11,088 bases of DNA from Geobacter sp. (GTDB lineage: Bacteria > Desulfobacterota > Desulfuromonadia > Geobacterales > Geobacteraceae). Location: NCBI GenBank assembly GCA_003857395.1, contig RPRC01000203.1:1-11088 (forward strand). The letters are read 5' to 3'. Numbering within the stretch: the first letter of the stretch is position 1; each line of letters opens with the position of its first letter. The notes beneath the pieces were generated by a model. The model was not told the origin of the DNA. It saw nothing but the letters and a program-made list of their open reading frames with translations, and did no database searches. Position numbers and translations under genes: made by a program. This document shows, one piece after another, positions 1 through 4,990 of this stretch.

Positions 1-66
1 TTTCGGCCCCAAATGCTCGAATGGGTTGAACATGTCGTACTGTTTGTGGTCTTTGACGTGAATCAC
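1..66 (-). CDS. Transposase, N-terminal fragment (runs off left edge)
   Basis: Only the first 22 codons are inside the window, read from a GTG at 66 down to 1 with no stop. A GGAG Shine-Dalgarno core lies at 75-72, five bases before the GTG, which supports the start. The peptide begins MIHVKDHKQYDMF and continues NPFEHLGPK. This resembles, from memory, the beginning of IS4/IS1182-type DDE transposases common in Geobacter, which start with a short charged segment followed by F(D/N)P-(W/F)-x-x-LGPKRR. No catalytic residue is visible, so the family is an inference. The element's right-hand terminus should fall a little to the right of the gene, roughly within 70-200, but with only one end in view its terminal repeat cannot be identified. 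Confidence 0.5.
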   Translation of the reverse strand, partial: MIHVKDHKQYDMFNPFEHLGPK

Positions 67-75
67 GAAAACTCC

Positions 76-105
76 AGATAACCAGTTGATTTTACTCGGT
101 TATCT
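76..105. repeat. 8-bp perfect inverted repeat upstream of the transposase start
   Basis: AGATAACC at 76-83 is mirrored by GGTTATCT at 98-105, with a 14-base loop. It starts one base beyond the Shine-Dalgarno core of the partial transposase. It could be a hairpin in the leader that limits transposase translation, or part of the IS terminus. Only the symmetry is directly seen. Confidence 0.4.
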
Positions 106-235
106 TGCCACAAAAGTAACGTAAAATAAAGCAATATATTCAGCTTTACTCAATTATTTCGGCATGTTAGCTTGATATTGGTTTTTGCGACTCCATCAAA
201 TTTTAAATATAACTATTTAGTCAGCTACGTATTAG

Positions 236-251
236 CCGTGATATATCACGG
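236..251. promoter_or_regulatory. Perfect 16-bp palindrome (operator-like)
   Basis: CCGTGATATATCACGG is a perfect palindrome with no spacer, so it suits a dimeric DNA-binding protein better than an RNA hairpin. Its core GTGAT-AT-ATCAC has only four bases between GTGA and TCAC, against six in a CRP/HcpR-type site, so it is not a good CRP/FNR match. Five T residues follow at 256-260. No gene is positioned to be controlled by it except possibly elements of the neighbouring IS. Confidence 0.45.
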
Positions 252-471
252 GTTGTTTTTCAGAAATTGCTCAATTTCCATCTGTTTATTAGCTTGTTAC
301 GGCAATAATCTAGCGGGGCTACAATACCAAATACGGGTTTTTATTAGAAGTGTCTATTCCAATAATCAAATCATTAATAATAGGACGCATAAACTCGAAT
401 CTATTTGGCCAGGCCTTACTACCACCCGCTGGGATAAAACCCCTCAGAAGCCAAATATAATAGCCGATTTT

Positions 472-1047
472 TCATCCTTTTGCATTTTCCGGCAACTCCT
501 TAGCTGCCTTGGCAATCCGATAAACTGACGCCACCCAAATTCCCACCTTCTCAGCCACAGCCTCTTTCGTCAACCCATCACACAGGAGCTGCAGAACTTC
601 CCCACTCTTCTCCCGAGCAGTCGGCTTCCGCCCCTTAAACTTACCCTGCGCCTTCGCGATCCGGATCCCCTCCGCTTGGTGCTCCAACATCATCTCCCGC
701 TCAAACTCAGCAACCGCCGCCAACATCGTCTGCATCAGCTTCCCGGTCGGAGTACTGGTATCGAAGTTGATGTTCAATACCTTGAAGACCACCTTCTTCT
801 TTTTCAGTAAGTCGGTAATCTCTAGCAAGTGCTTTGTCGAACGAGCGATCCGATCAAGCTTGGTAACAACGACTGTGTCACCCTCGCGAACATAATCGAG
901 CATGGCAACCAACTCCGGCCGATCCACCTTCGCCCCACTAACCTTCTCCTGATAAATGCGTTCGCACTTTGCTTCCTTCAACTGTTCAATCTGCGCATCC
1001 AGTTTCTGATCCTCGGTACTGGCCCGAGCATATCCAATGATTGCCAT
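472..1047 (-). CDS. Small serine recombinase (resolvase/invertase family)
   Basis: A 191-residue site-specific recombinase of the Tn3 resolvase/Gin-Hin invertase class, which cuts DNA through a phosphoserine linkage. The N-terminal catalytic domain shows IIGYARAST, placing the nucleophile at Ser10, then the hallmark TKLDRIARST segment with the active-site arginines, and the dimerising helix around GKLMQTMLAAVAEFERE. A linker (FKGRKPT) leads to a C-terminal helix-turn-helix (about residues 160-185, LTKEAVAEKVGIWVASVYRI). The length is normal for this class. I chose the ATG at 1047: residues before it are not conserved, and GGAGAGG lies at 1064-1058, ten bases upstream. An in-frame TTG at 1071 would add eight residues. 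No transposase or cointegrate partner is adjacent, so the substrate (resolution, inversion or island maintenance) is unknown. The fold and active site look intact. Confidence 0.93.
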   Translation of the reverse strand: MAIIGYARASTEDQKLDAQIEQLKEAKCERIYQEKVSGAKVDRPELVAMLDYVREGDTVVVTKLDRIARSTKHLLEITDLLKKKKVVFKVLNINFDTSTPTGKLMQTMLAAVAEFEREMMLEHQAEGIRIAKAQGKFKGRKPTAREKSGEVLQLLCDGLTKEAVAEKVGIWVASVYRIAKAAKELPENAKG

Positions 1048-1093
1048 TTTCCGTTTACCTCTCCAAACCAATCAATAGAGTTAACACATTATG

Positions 1094-1122
1094 ATAATAA
1101 GCTATCAAAATTCGACAGTCAA
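1094..1122 (-). promoter_or_regulatory. Sigma70-type promoter of the serine recombinase
   Basis: On the minus strand TTGACT (1122-1117) is followed after exactly 17 bases by TATTAT (1099-1094). Transcription would start near 1087 and give a leader of about 40 bases to the ATG at 1047. The spacer and both hexamers lie inside the inverted repeat at 1099-1137, as expected if the recombinase represses its own gene. Confidence 0.6.
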
Positions 1123-1137
1123 CTCATATGATAGCTT
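1099..1137. repeat. 9-bp inverted repeat over the recombinase promoter (possible res/crossover or operator site)
   Basis: AAGCTATCA at 1099-1107 is matched by TGATAGCTT at 1129-1137, a perfect inverted repeat with a 21-base centre. The outer span of 39 bp is somewhat longer than the 26-34 bp of typical serine-recombinase dimer sites. It overlaps the -10 and spacer of the recombinase promoter. In Tn3-like systems the res subsites overlap the tnpR promoter and give autorepression, and the same is inferred here. A run of Ts after the repeat on the plus strand means a weak terminator is an alternative reading. Confidence 0.45.
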
Positions 1138-1631
1138 TTTCTGCTACCTTCTTAAACTACCACTGGACCATGGGCTGTTGGTAGAGGCTATCGATGGAGG
1201 GTTCAGAAGAACGAGCCTGTGAATGCGAGAGAGAAGTACTGGGAATATGATAAAACAGAAAGTAGGCTATAGAGTCGTTAATTGACGTACCAACTCTGAA
1301 TCCGAAATTCTTTAGTTCCGTGTGTAGCGGGTCCGGTACACAATTTTGACGGCTTAATCTCTCGAGGGGAATTATTAACCCTTACGGCCAAGTAAAGGAA
1401 GTCTATGTAATACTTTGCGAATGCAAAGCTCGCAGCGATACCCCAGAATTTGATCTGGTTCTGGAAATGATCCGAAAGATATTGGCTGCTGTTATCCATC
1501 CGCAAGGTGACAAAAAAATGTTCATCTCCATCATCCGACGCAACACCAACCCCAGCAGGAAACCCTCAAGCCACGACCAAATTAAAAACAGAAATTCAAG
1601 CGCTATATAAAACTAACTTTGATTCTGAGAC
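1138..1631. other. Decayed intergenic stretch with a start-less open frame
   Basis: No intact gene is seen. One plus-strand frame is open from 1350 to a TAA at 1608-1610 (86 codons) without a usable start or Shine-Dalgarno. Its middle reads VYVILCECKARSD and then FDLVLEMIRKILAAVIHPQ, which is more protein-like than its surroundings. The hydrophobic strand followed by ECK would be compatible with an E-x-K nuclease half-motif, but this is a weak hint only. A neighbouring frame (1300-1395) also reads as plausible peptide, so the stretch may be a frameshifted relic. A short inverted repeat (TGTGTA at 1321-1326, TACACA at 1337-1342) is also present. Confidence 0.3.
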
Positions 1632-1693
1632 GGAAACCAACAGGCTTGACGACCCGTCAAAAAGACTGGCGGGTCAAAGCTATGTTGGTTTCC
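1632..1693. repeat. 62-bp foldable element (cruciform-like) upstream of fic
   Basis: GGAAACCAACA at 1632-1642 pairs perfectly with TGTTGGTTTCC at 1683-1693 (11 bp). Inside this, GCTT (1644-1647) pairs with AAGC (1677-1680) and GACCCG (1651-1656) with CGGGTC (1670-1675), giving about 21 base pairs with small asymmetric bulges. A mutually exclusive small hairpin, TTGACG-ACC-CGTCAA, sits at 1646-1660. The element ends six bases before the first motif of the array at 1699. The extrahelical-base design recalls integron attC sites or MITE-like elements, but the attC core boxes do not fit. Confidence 0.6.
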
Positions 1694-1698
1694 TTTAG

Positions 1699-1972
1699 AT
1701 CGGCCAAAATATCGGCCATCAAAATTAGGATAATGAGAAAAATGTTTATTTCTTCGGTGAAATACGGTACAAATATATCGGCCAAAACATCGGCCAAATT
1801 TTCGACATCTTTATGTATAATTAATTGCAATAGCTCGTTTCAACATATTTTTTATTTTGTAAGATCGTCCTGCAAACCGGCCAAATTATCAACATGACTA
1901 ATGATTCACGTGTAAAACTGGCTCACAATTAATTAAATCCACGATATTTAATATCGGCCAAAATACTGGCCT
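1699..1972 (+). promoter_or_regulatory. Array of four paired ATCGGCCA motifs upstream of fic
   Basis: The octamer ATCGGCCA or a close variant occurs in pairs whose starts are 12 bp apart: 1699/1711, 1777/1789, 1876/(1888, degenerate) and 1953/1965. The best pairs read ATCGGCCAAAATATCGGCC, and the AAAA/AAAT linker is also conserved. Pair starts are 78, 99 and 77 bp apart. Pair II lies just upstream of a TATAAT and pair IV ends 17 bp before the fic ATG. The arrangement suggests cooperative binding of a regulator along the whole 290-bp leader. The winged-helix domain of the Fic protein itself is the obvious candidate. The motif is not seen elsewhere in the window. Confidence 0.7.
1816..1821 (+). 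promoter_or_regulatory. Candidate -10 box for fic
   Basis: A consensus TATAAT lies 174 bases before the fic start codon. No good -35 hexamer is present at 17 bases. The position where it would lie is next to or inside the second motif pair (1777-1796), so a bound regulator would block or replace -35 contacts. Transcription from here would give a leader of about 160 bases carrying motif pairs III and IV. Confidence 0.35.
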
Positions 1973-1989
1973 ATGTCTGGGGACTCAAC

Positions 1990-3204
1990 ATGGAAGATGG
2001 TTTTTATACAGAAATTTCGGAAATGGAACCAATGATGCCTACTGATCCTGCGGGAGAACTCGACGATTTGGCGATTGAGGTGATTCGTAAATCTGCCTGC
2101 ATTAGTACCGCTGTCCATCCGGTTACCCGTAGGGGGATCGTGGAACTGGTAAGAAAAATGAACAGTTACTATTCCAATTTAATTGAAGGGCACAACACCC
2201 ATCCTGCAGACATTGAACGTGCTATGCGAGAAGATTTTTCCAAAGACCCTGCAAAAAGAGCAAAACAATTGGAAAGTAAGGCGCATATAGAGGTGCAAAA
2301 ACGCATCGAGGCCCACATCGAGGATACTCCGGGAACAGTCATTACAAGCAAGAGTTTTTTGTGCTTGATACATAAGGAATTTTATGAACGGATGCCCGAG
2401 GAGTATCTTGTCGTACAGCGTGCAGATGGAAAAACTGAAAAGGTGACCCCTGGTAAAACAAGGGAATTAGAGGTTGAGGTTGGGAGGCATTTGCCGCCTA
2501 AATCAGAATACCTAGGCGCTTTTATGGAAAGATTCCAAGAAGCCTACGACCCTCAAAAATTAAAAGGTTTAAGTCAAGTTATCGCGGCGGCGGCATCTCA
2601 TCACCGTCTTGCATGGATTCACCCTTTTCTGGATGGCAATGGGCGTGTCACACGTCTTATGACTCATGCCTACCTAATAAAGGCAAAAATTGATGGCCAC
2701 GGGTTGTGGACTGTTTCCCGAGGTTTCGCAAGAAACCGAGAAGAGTATCTTGCTTCCTTGGCAGGGGCAGACCAACCTCGTAGAGGAGATCTGGATGGTC
2801 GGGGAAATTTGACACAAGCGGGGCTGTTGGGATTTTGCAAATTTTTCCTTAAAATTGCTATTGACCAAATTGACTTCATGTCAGGCCTTTTGGATTTGGA
2901 TGGAATGCAGAAAAGAATCCAAGCAGTGGTTGATCGTCAAGTTTCATTTGGTGAATTGAAACCTGAAGCGGGTCATTTACTGAGAGATGTATTTTTACGT
3001 GGGGAAATACCTCGTGGAGAAATCCCGAATATCATCGGAATGCCCGAACGTTCAGCACGTAGGGTCGCCAGTAGTTTATTGGAAAAAGGATATTTAGTTT
3101 CTGCTTCGGGAAAGGGACCTGTAATGCTCGGTTTCCCAGCATCGTTAGTGGGGTATTATTTTCCTCGCCTTTATCCTGAGGGAGTTGAGGCCAGCCTTGA
3201 TTAA
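1990..3204 (+). CDS. Fic-family protein adenylyltransferase with C-terminal winged helix
   Basis: A 404-residue Fic protein predicted to transfer AMP from ATP to a hydroxyl side chain of a target protein. The core motif HPFLDGNGRVTR (residues 211-222) is fully canonical: catalytic His211, the Asp/Gly phosphate pocket and both arginines. An inhibitory helix with the (S/T)xxxE(G/N) signature, SNLIEG at 62-67, precedes it, making this a class II enzyme held off by Glu66. The preceding VRKMNSYYSNLIEGHNT segment and the LAWIHPF approach are typical of the family. The last third (about 330-395) is a winged helix-turn-helix with its recognition region near MPERSARRVASSLLEKGYL. The ATG at 1990 has GGGGA at 1979-1983, six bases upstream. 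No antitoxin partner gene flanks it, fitting built-in inhibition. The upstream paired motifs suggest autoregulation. The target protein is unknown. Confidence 0.93.
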   Translation: MEDGFYTEISEMEPMMPTDPAGELDDLAIEVIRKSACISTAVHPVTRRGIVELVRKMNSYYSNLIEGHNTHPADIERAMREDFSKDPAKRAKQLESKAHIEVQKRIEAHIEDTPGTVITSKSFLCLIHKEFYERMPEEYLVVQRADGKTEKVTPGKTRELEVEVGRHLPPKSEYLGAFMERFQEAYDPQKLKGLSQVIAAAASHHRLAWIHPFLDGNGRVTRLMTHAYLIKAKIDGHGLWTVSRGFARNREEYLASLAGADQPRRGDLDGRGNLTQAGLLGFCKFFLKIAIDQIDFMSGLLDLDGMQKRIQAVVDRQVSFGELKPEAGHLLRDVFLRGEIPRGEIPNIIGMPERSARRVASSLLEKGYLVSASGKGPVMLGFPASLVGYYFPRLYPEGVEASLD

Positions 3205-3235
3205 ACAGTTCCCTTCGCCTTGTGGGGCTCCTTAG

Positions 3236-3391
3236 CAGCTTCGATTTTTCACTTCCGGGACACTCTTGGGGCAATTGGTGGAGTTCTGGCCTCAAAATGC
3301 TTTCGGGACAGATGATACCGTGCATCCGATCCTGATATATGCGGACCTGGTTGCACTTGGCGAGAAGCGCACCATGGTAACAGCAAGGTGA
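3236..3391 (+). pseudogene. Possible relic of an AbiEi-like antitoxin/regulator
   Basis: A plus-strand frame open from 3236 to a TGA at 3389-3391 has no start and reads, near its end, DDTVHPILIYADLVALGEKR and then TMVTAR. The pattern HP(I/V)L(I/V)YADL(L/V)A-x-G-(D/E)-x-R resembles, from memory, the C-terminal part of AbiEi-type (type IV toxin-antitoxin) antitoxins and related nucleotidyltransferase-linked regulators. It then runs into stops, so at most 30-40 residues of homology remain. It could have been an earlier neighbour of fic. The assignment is tentative. Confidence 0.3.
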
Positions 3392-3439
3392 GAGGATATT
3401 GAGCTAAATATCTTTCCATCAGTAGACGGATGATCAATA

Positions 3440-3481
3440 CCTGCCGTGAAACTGTTCACGAGATACTCGCATTCCGGCAGG
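3440..3481. repeat. Nested hairpins bounded by a 7-bp inverted repeat
   Basis: CCTGCCG at 3440-3446 is mirrored by CGGCAGG at 3475-3481. Between them two smaller hairpins follow each other: CGTGAA-ACTG-TTCACG (3445-3460) and CGAG-ATA-CTCG (3459-3469). The result is a compact branched fold of 42 bp, similar in scale to REP-like units. One copy only is seen in this window. Confidence 0.4.
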
Positions 3482-3572
3482 CGATCCACTTTTGGTGCAA
3501 CGCATTGCGACCCCGTATCTCCTTCGTATCTATTTTTTCTTGCTCTTGGAAGTTGACATTGTCTAGGCTGTA

Positions 3573-3591
3573 ATACTAAGTTGCAATCAAA
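3573..3591. repeat. IS630 left terminal inverted repeat
   Basis: ATACTAAGTTGCAATCAAA matches the reverse complement of the right end (4702-4720) at 18 of 19 positions. The first three bases include the TA target. If TA is taken as the target duplication, the repeat proper starts at 3576. Confidence 0.85.
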
Positions 3592-4643
3592 GACATAGAC
3601 TTAACCCACCCGAAGCCAGTTATGCTTTCTACTCTAGTAGCATCATTTTCGAGTGAGTGAAGTGCCTGTTCAAGGACATCTTCGACGGCGTCCAATTCCC
3701 GAAACACAAGATTGGGAAACCATTTTTCACGAATCTCATCCCCACAGATGTTCAGTAGGATTGAGCTCTGGGCTATAAGGCGGCAGTCTCACAAGCCGAA
3801 TGTTTTCGGGAATCTCAAGTTCTATAGCCTGATGCCAGCCGGCACCGTCGAGTACCATGAGAACAAATTCTTCAGCATGACGGTTAGCCACCTCAGCGAG
3901 AGAGATCGACATCGTCTGCATGTTGACCAGTGGCAGAATCAACGAATCCAGTAACCCGTCATGAGGAGAGACTGCTGCAAAAACATATGTATACTGGCGG
4001 ACCAGATGTGCCCCAACGATAGGTCGGATATCAAGGGGCGCCCAGCACCGACGAGGATCGCTGATACAGCCGAAGCGCGCCTCATCTTGAAACATCAGGC
4101 GAACACTTCGTCCTTGTTCTGCTTGTCGAATCACTTCTTCTGCGACGATCTCGGGGAGTTTTTTTTGAACTCCTCTTGTGCTTCGCTCTTAGCCTTTGGG
4201 TGTCGGGGCCGGGGAGCCAACTTACGCCAGCCGTGACGTGCCAAAAGACGATAGATCGTCGACTTGGGAACTACATGGCCAACCGCTTGTTCGTAAGCAA
4301 CCTTAATTGGGTTGACTACCAGGATGCCGCCAGTGCCAGCTTCATCCAGAAAAGGGTGCAGCAATTCATCTTCCTGCTCAACACTTAAATTCTGTCGCCT
4401 TCGGCCGCCTCGACCTATGCCAATAAGGGCTTCCTCTCCATGCAGCCGGAAACGAGAATGTAAGCAACGTACTGTGTTGCAAGATAAACCCACGGCAATG
4501 GCAATTTGGTCATCTTCAAGATTCAAGGTCGCACGCAGCCAGACACTCTGAACTCTCTGAAATTCTGCCTTGCTCTTGGATTTTCGCATCAGAGGGGCCA
4601 AAGTTTCCGCCGCATTTACTGGCAAAGATGCTCGTGGTGGCAT
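3576..4643 (-). pseudogene. IS630-family transposase, two reading frames plus a disrupting 1-bp insertion
   Basis: The gene encodes a DDE transposase in two overlapping frames. The first (4643-4131, MPPRASLPVNAAETLAPLM...) carries the N-terminal helix-turn-helix. The second (to 3736) carries the catalytic core: Asp in FQDEARFG, Asp in LMVLDGAGWH and Glu in LNPTEHLW. The two join if ribosomes slip back one base on eight As (4166-4159). The second frame then hits TGA at 3736-3738 straight after HLWG. Removing one G from the four-G run (3743-3740) restores DEIREKWFPNLVFREL and a further 38 residues to the TAG at 3576, the normal C terminus of this family. With both corrections the product is 355 residues. 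GGAGGT at 4653-4648 precedes the ATG by four bases. The insertion, unless a sequencing error, removes 54 C-terminal residues, so I treat the copy as a pseudogene. Confidence 0.85.
4158..4166 (-). other. Probable programmed -1 frameshift site (A AAA AAC)
   Basis: The minus-strand sequence TTC AAA AAA AAC in the first frame contains the canonical slippery heptamer A AAA AAC. Slipping back one base changes the reading from KKNSPRSSQKK-stop to KKKLPEIVAEEVIRQAEQG, which enters the catalytic frame. A GAGGAG element lies just upstream and might stimulate pausing. IS630 relatives often use such frameshifting, but loss of one A from an A9 run would look the same. Confidence 0.6.
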
Positions 4644-4651
4644 ACAGACCT

Positions 4652-4679
4652 CCGGTAGTTATTGAAATCAAGCTACCGG
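4652..4679 (-). promoter_or_regulatory. Hairpin overlapping the transposase Shine-Dalgarno
   Basis: CCGGTAG at 4652-4658 is mirrored by CTACCGG at 4673-4679, with 14 bases between. On the transposase mRNA the 3' arm contains the first two Gs of the GGAGGT ribosome-binding site (4653-4648). Folding would therefore partly mask translation initiation. IS10 and IS50 use comparable structures to mute read-through transcripts, and the analogy here is an inference. Confidence 0.45.
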
Positions 4680-4701
4680 TACAGTGTACACTATTTATAC
4701 G

Positions 4702-4720
4702 TTTGATTGCAGCTTAGTAT
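4702..4720. repeat. IS630 right terminal inverted repeat
   Basis: TTTGATTGCAGCTTAGTAT is the inverted partner of 3573-3591, with one mismatch (ninth base from the outer end, T against C). It includes the flanking TA at 4718-4719. Confidence 0.85.
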
Positions 4721-4861
4721 GAATCGCTGTTTGAAAGTCTGAACACCCTTTCCCCTGATTCCGGGGAAAGGGAAATTTGCGGAGCGGTAGCTCAGGGCAT
4801 TTCTGAAGCGATTCAGTGTATGGATAAGATCCAGGCAATAGCGAGTGAAAAAGCAGCATAG
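4721..4861 (+). pseudogene. 3' remnant of an unidentified gene cut by the IS630 insertion site
   Basis: Directly right of the IS a plus-strand frame reads ESLFESLNTLSPDSGEREIC and then GAVAQGISEAIQCMDKIQAI, ending ASEKAA at TAG 4859-4861. A strong intrinsic terminator follows 31 bases later, as at the end of a real operon. There is no start codon or Shine-Dalgarno. Rejoining the sequence across the IS gives a stop two codons upstream, so the 5' part is lost rather than merely displaced. The helical, alanine-rich peptide is not recognised. Confidence 0.4.
4746..4772. repeat. 10-bp perfect stem within the gene remnant
   Basis: CCCTTTCCCC (4746-4755) pairs with GGGGAAAGGG (4763-4772) across a seven-base loop. 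No T-run follows on either strand, so it is not an intrinsic terminator. It lies 29 bases beyond the IS630 end. Confidence 0.5.
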
Positions 4862-4892
4862 CACCGGTCATCGGAAATTATAAAGATCATGG

Positions 4893-4922
4893 CCGCCCCG
4901 GGAGATTGGGGCGGTTTTTTTT
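4893..4922 (+). terminator. Intrinsic terminator after the gene remnant
   Basis: CCGCCCC (4893-4899) pairs with GGGGCGG (4908-4914) across an eight-base loop and is followed by eight Ts (4915-4922). This is a textbook rho-independent terminator for plus-strand transcription, and it probably belonged to the gene whose 3' remnant ends at 4861. Confidence 0.9.
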
Positions 4923-4950
4923 GTTTCTTTAATTCCCTGTCAAGGTCAAA

Positions 4951-4972
4951 GAGGTTACACCAGAGGTTACAC
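4951..4972. repeat. Tandem direct repeat near tRNA-Ala
   Basis: GAGGTTACAC occurs at 4951-4960 and again at 4963-4972, 12 bp apart. It lies about 57 bp beyond the 3' end of the tRNA gene, the usual place for the arm-type binding sites of a tRNA-targeting integrase. No integrase of that kind is in the window, so the link is an inference. Confidence 0.45.
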
Positions 4973-4990
4973 AAGCGCTTACGAAAAGAA

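Larger units (their letters stand above)
67..471. other. AT-rich spacer without a convincing gene
   Basis: About 400 bp lie between the partial transposase and the recombinase stop codon. Plus-strand frames are open for up to 118 codons from 172, but the residue mixture is not protein-like and no Shine-Dalgarno precedes them, so I call no gene. The contents are the short inverted repeat at 76-105, probably the end of the left-hand IS, and the 16-bp palindrome at 236-251. No terminator for the recombinase is evident just left of 472. Confidence 0.5.
3205..3573. other. Gene-free stretch between fic and the IS630 element
   Basis: Apart from the possible antitoxin relic (3236-3391), there is no intact gene. 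A minus-strand frame is open from about 3600 to 3292 but begins inside the IS end and has no start. No intrinsic terminator is evident directly after the fic stop at 3204. A structured patch at 3440-3481 is listed separately. Confidence 0.45.
3576..4717 (-). mobile_element. Complete IS630-family insertion sequence, probably inactive
   Basis: A 1142-bp element bounded by near-identical terminal inverted repeats and by TA dinucleotides at 3574-3575 and 4718-4719, matching the strict TA target duplication of the IS630/Tc1-mariner group. The single transposase gene is read leftwards from 4643. The stop codon TAG is the reverse complement of 3576-3578, the first three bases of the left repeat. The element sits between two decayed stretches, and the joined flanks do not recreate an open gene, so it landed in sequence that was already degraded or later rearranged. 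Confidence 0.85.

Noticed and set aside
236..251. CRP/FNR binding site
   Set aside because: The spacing between the GTGA and TCAC halves is four bases, not six, and no gene is suitably placed.
172..528. 118-codon open frame on the plus strand
   Set aside because: AT-rich, no ribosome-binding site, implausible residue mix, and its end overlaps the recombinase gene on the other strand.
1278..1505. 75-codon minus-strand frame
   Set aside because: No recognisable domain or ribosome-binding site, and a neighbouring plus-strand frame looks more protein-like. Treated as decayed sequence.
1632..1693. Integron attC site
   Set aside because: The AAC...GTT placement and bulged stem are suggestive, but the flanking bases do not fit the RYYYAAC/GTTRRRY core boxes, and no integron integrase or cassette series is present.
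1699..1972. CRISPR array
   Set aside because: Repeats are about 19 bp, differ between copies and are separated by 58-80 bp of unequal spacing. There are no cas genes.
3032..3489. Several minus-strand frames over the fic tail and the gap behind it
   Set aside because: They overlap the clear fic gene or lack starts and conserved motifs. Counted as shadows or decay.
4745..4773. Second intrinsic terminator
   Set aside because: The stem is strong, but no T-run follows on either strand and it lies inside the gene remnant.
4781..4800. tRNA-like 5' end (GCGGAGCGGTAGCTCAGGG)
   Set aside because: It resembles the start of a tRNA, but no anticodon arm, T-arm or acceptor partner follows.
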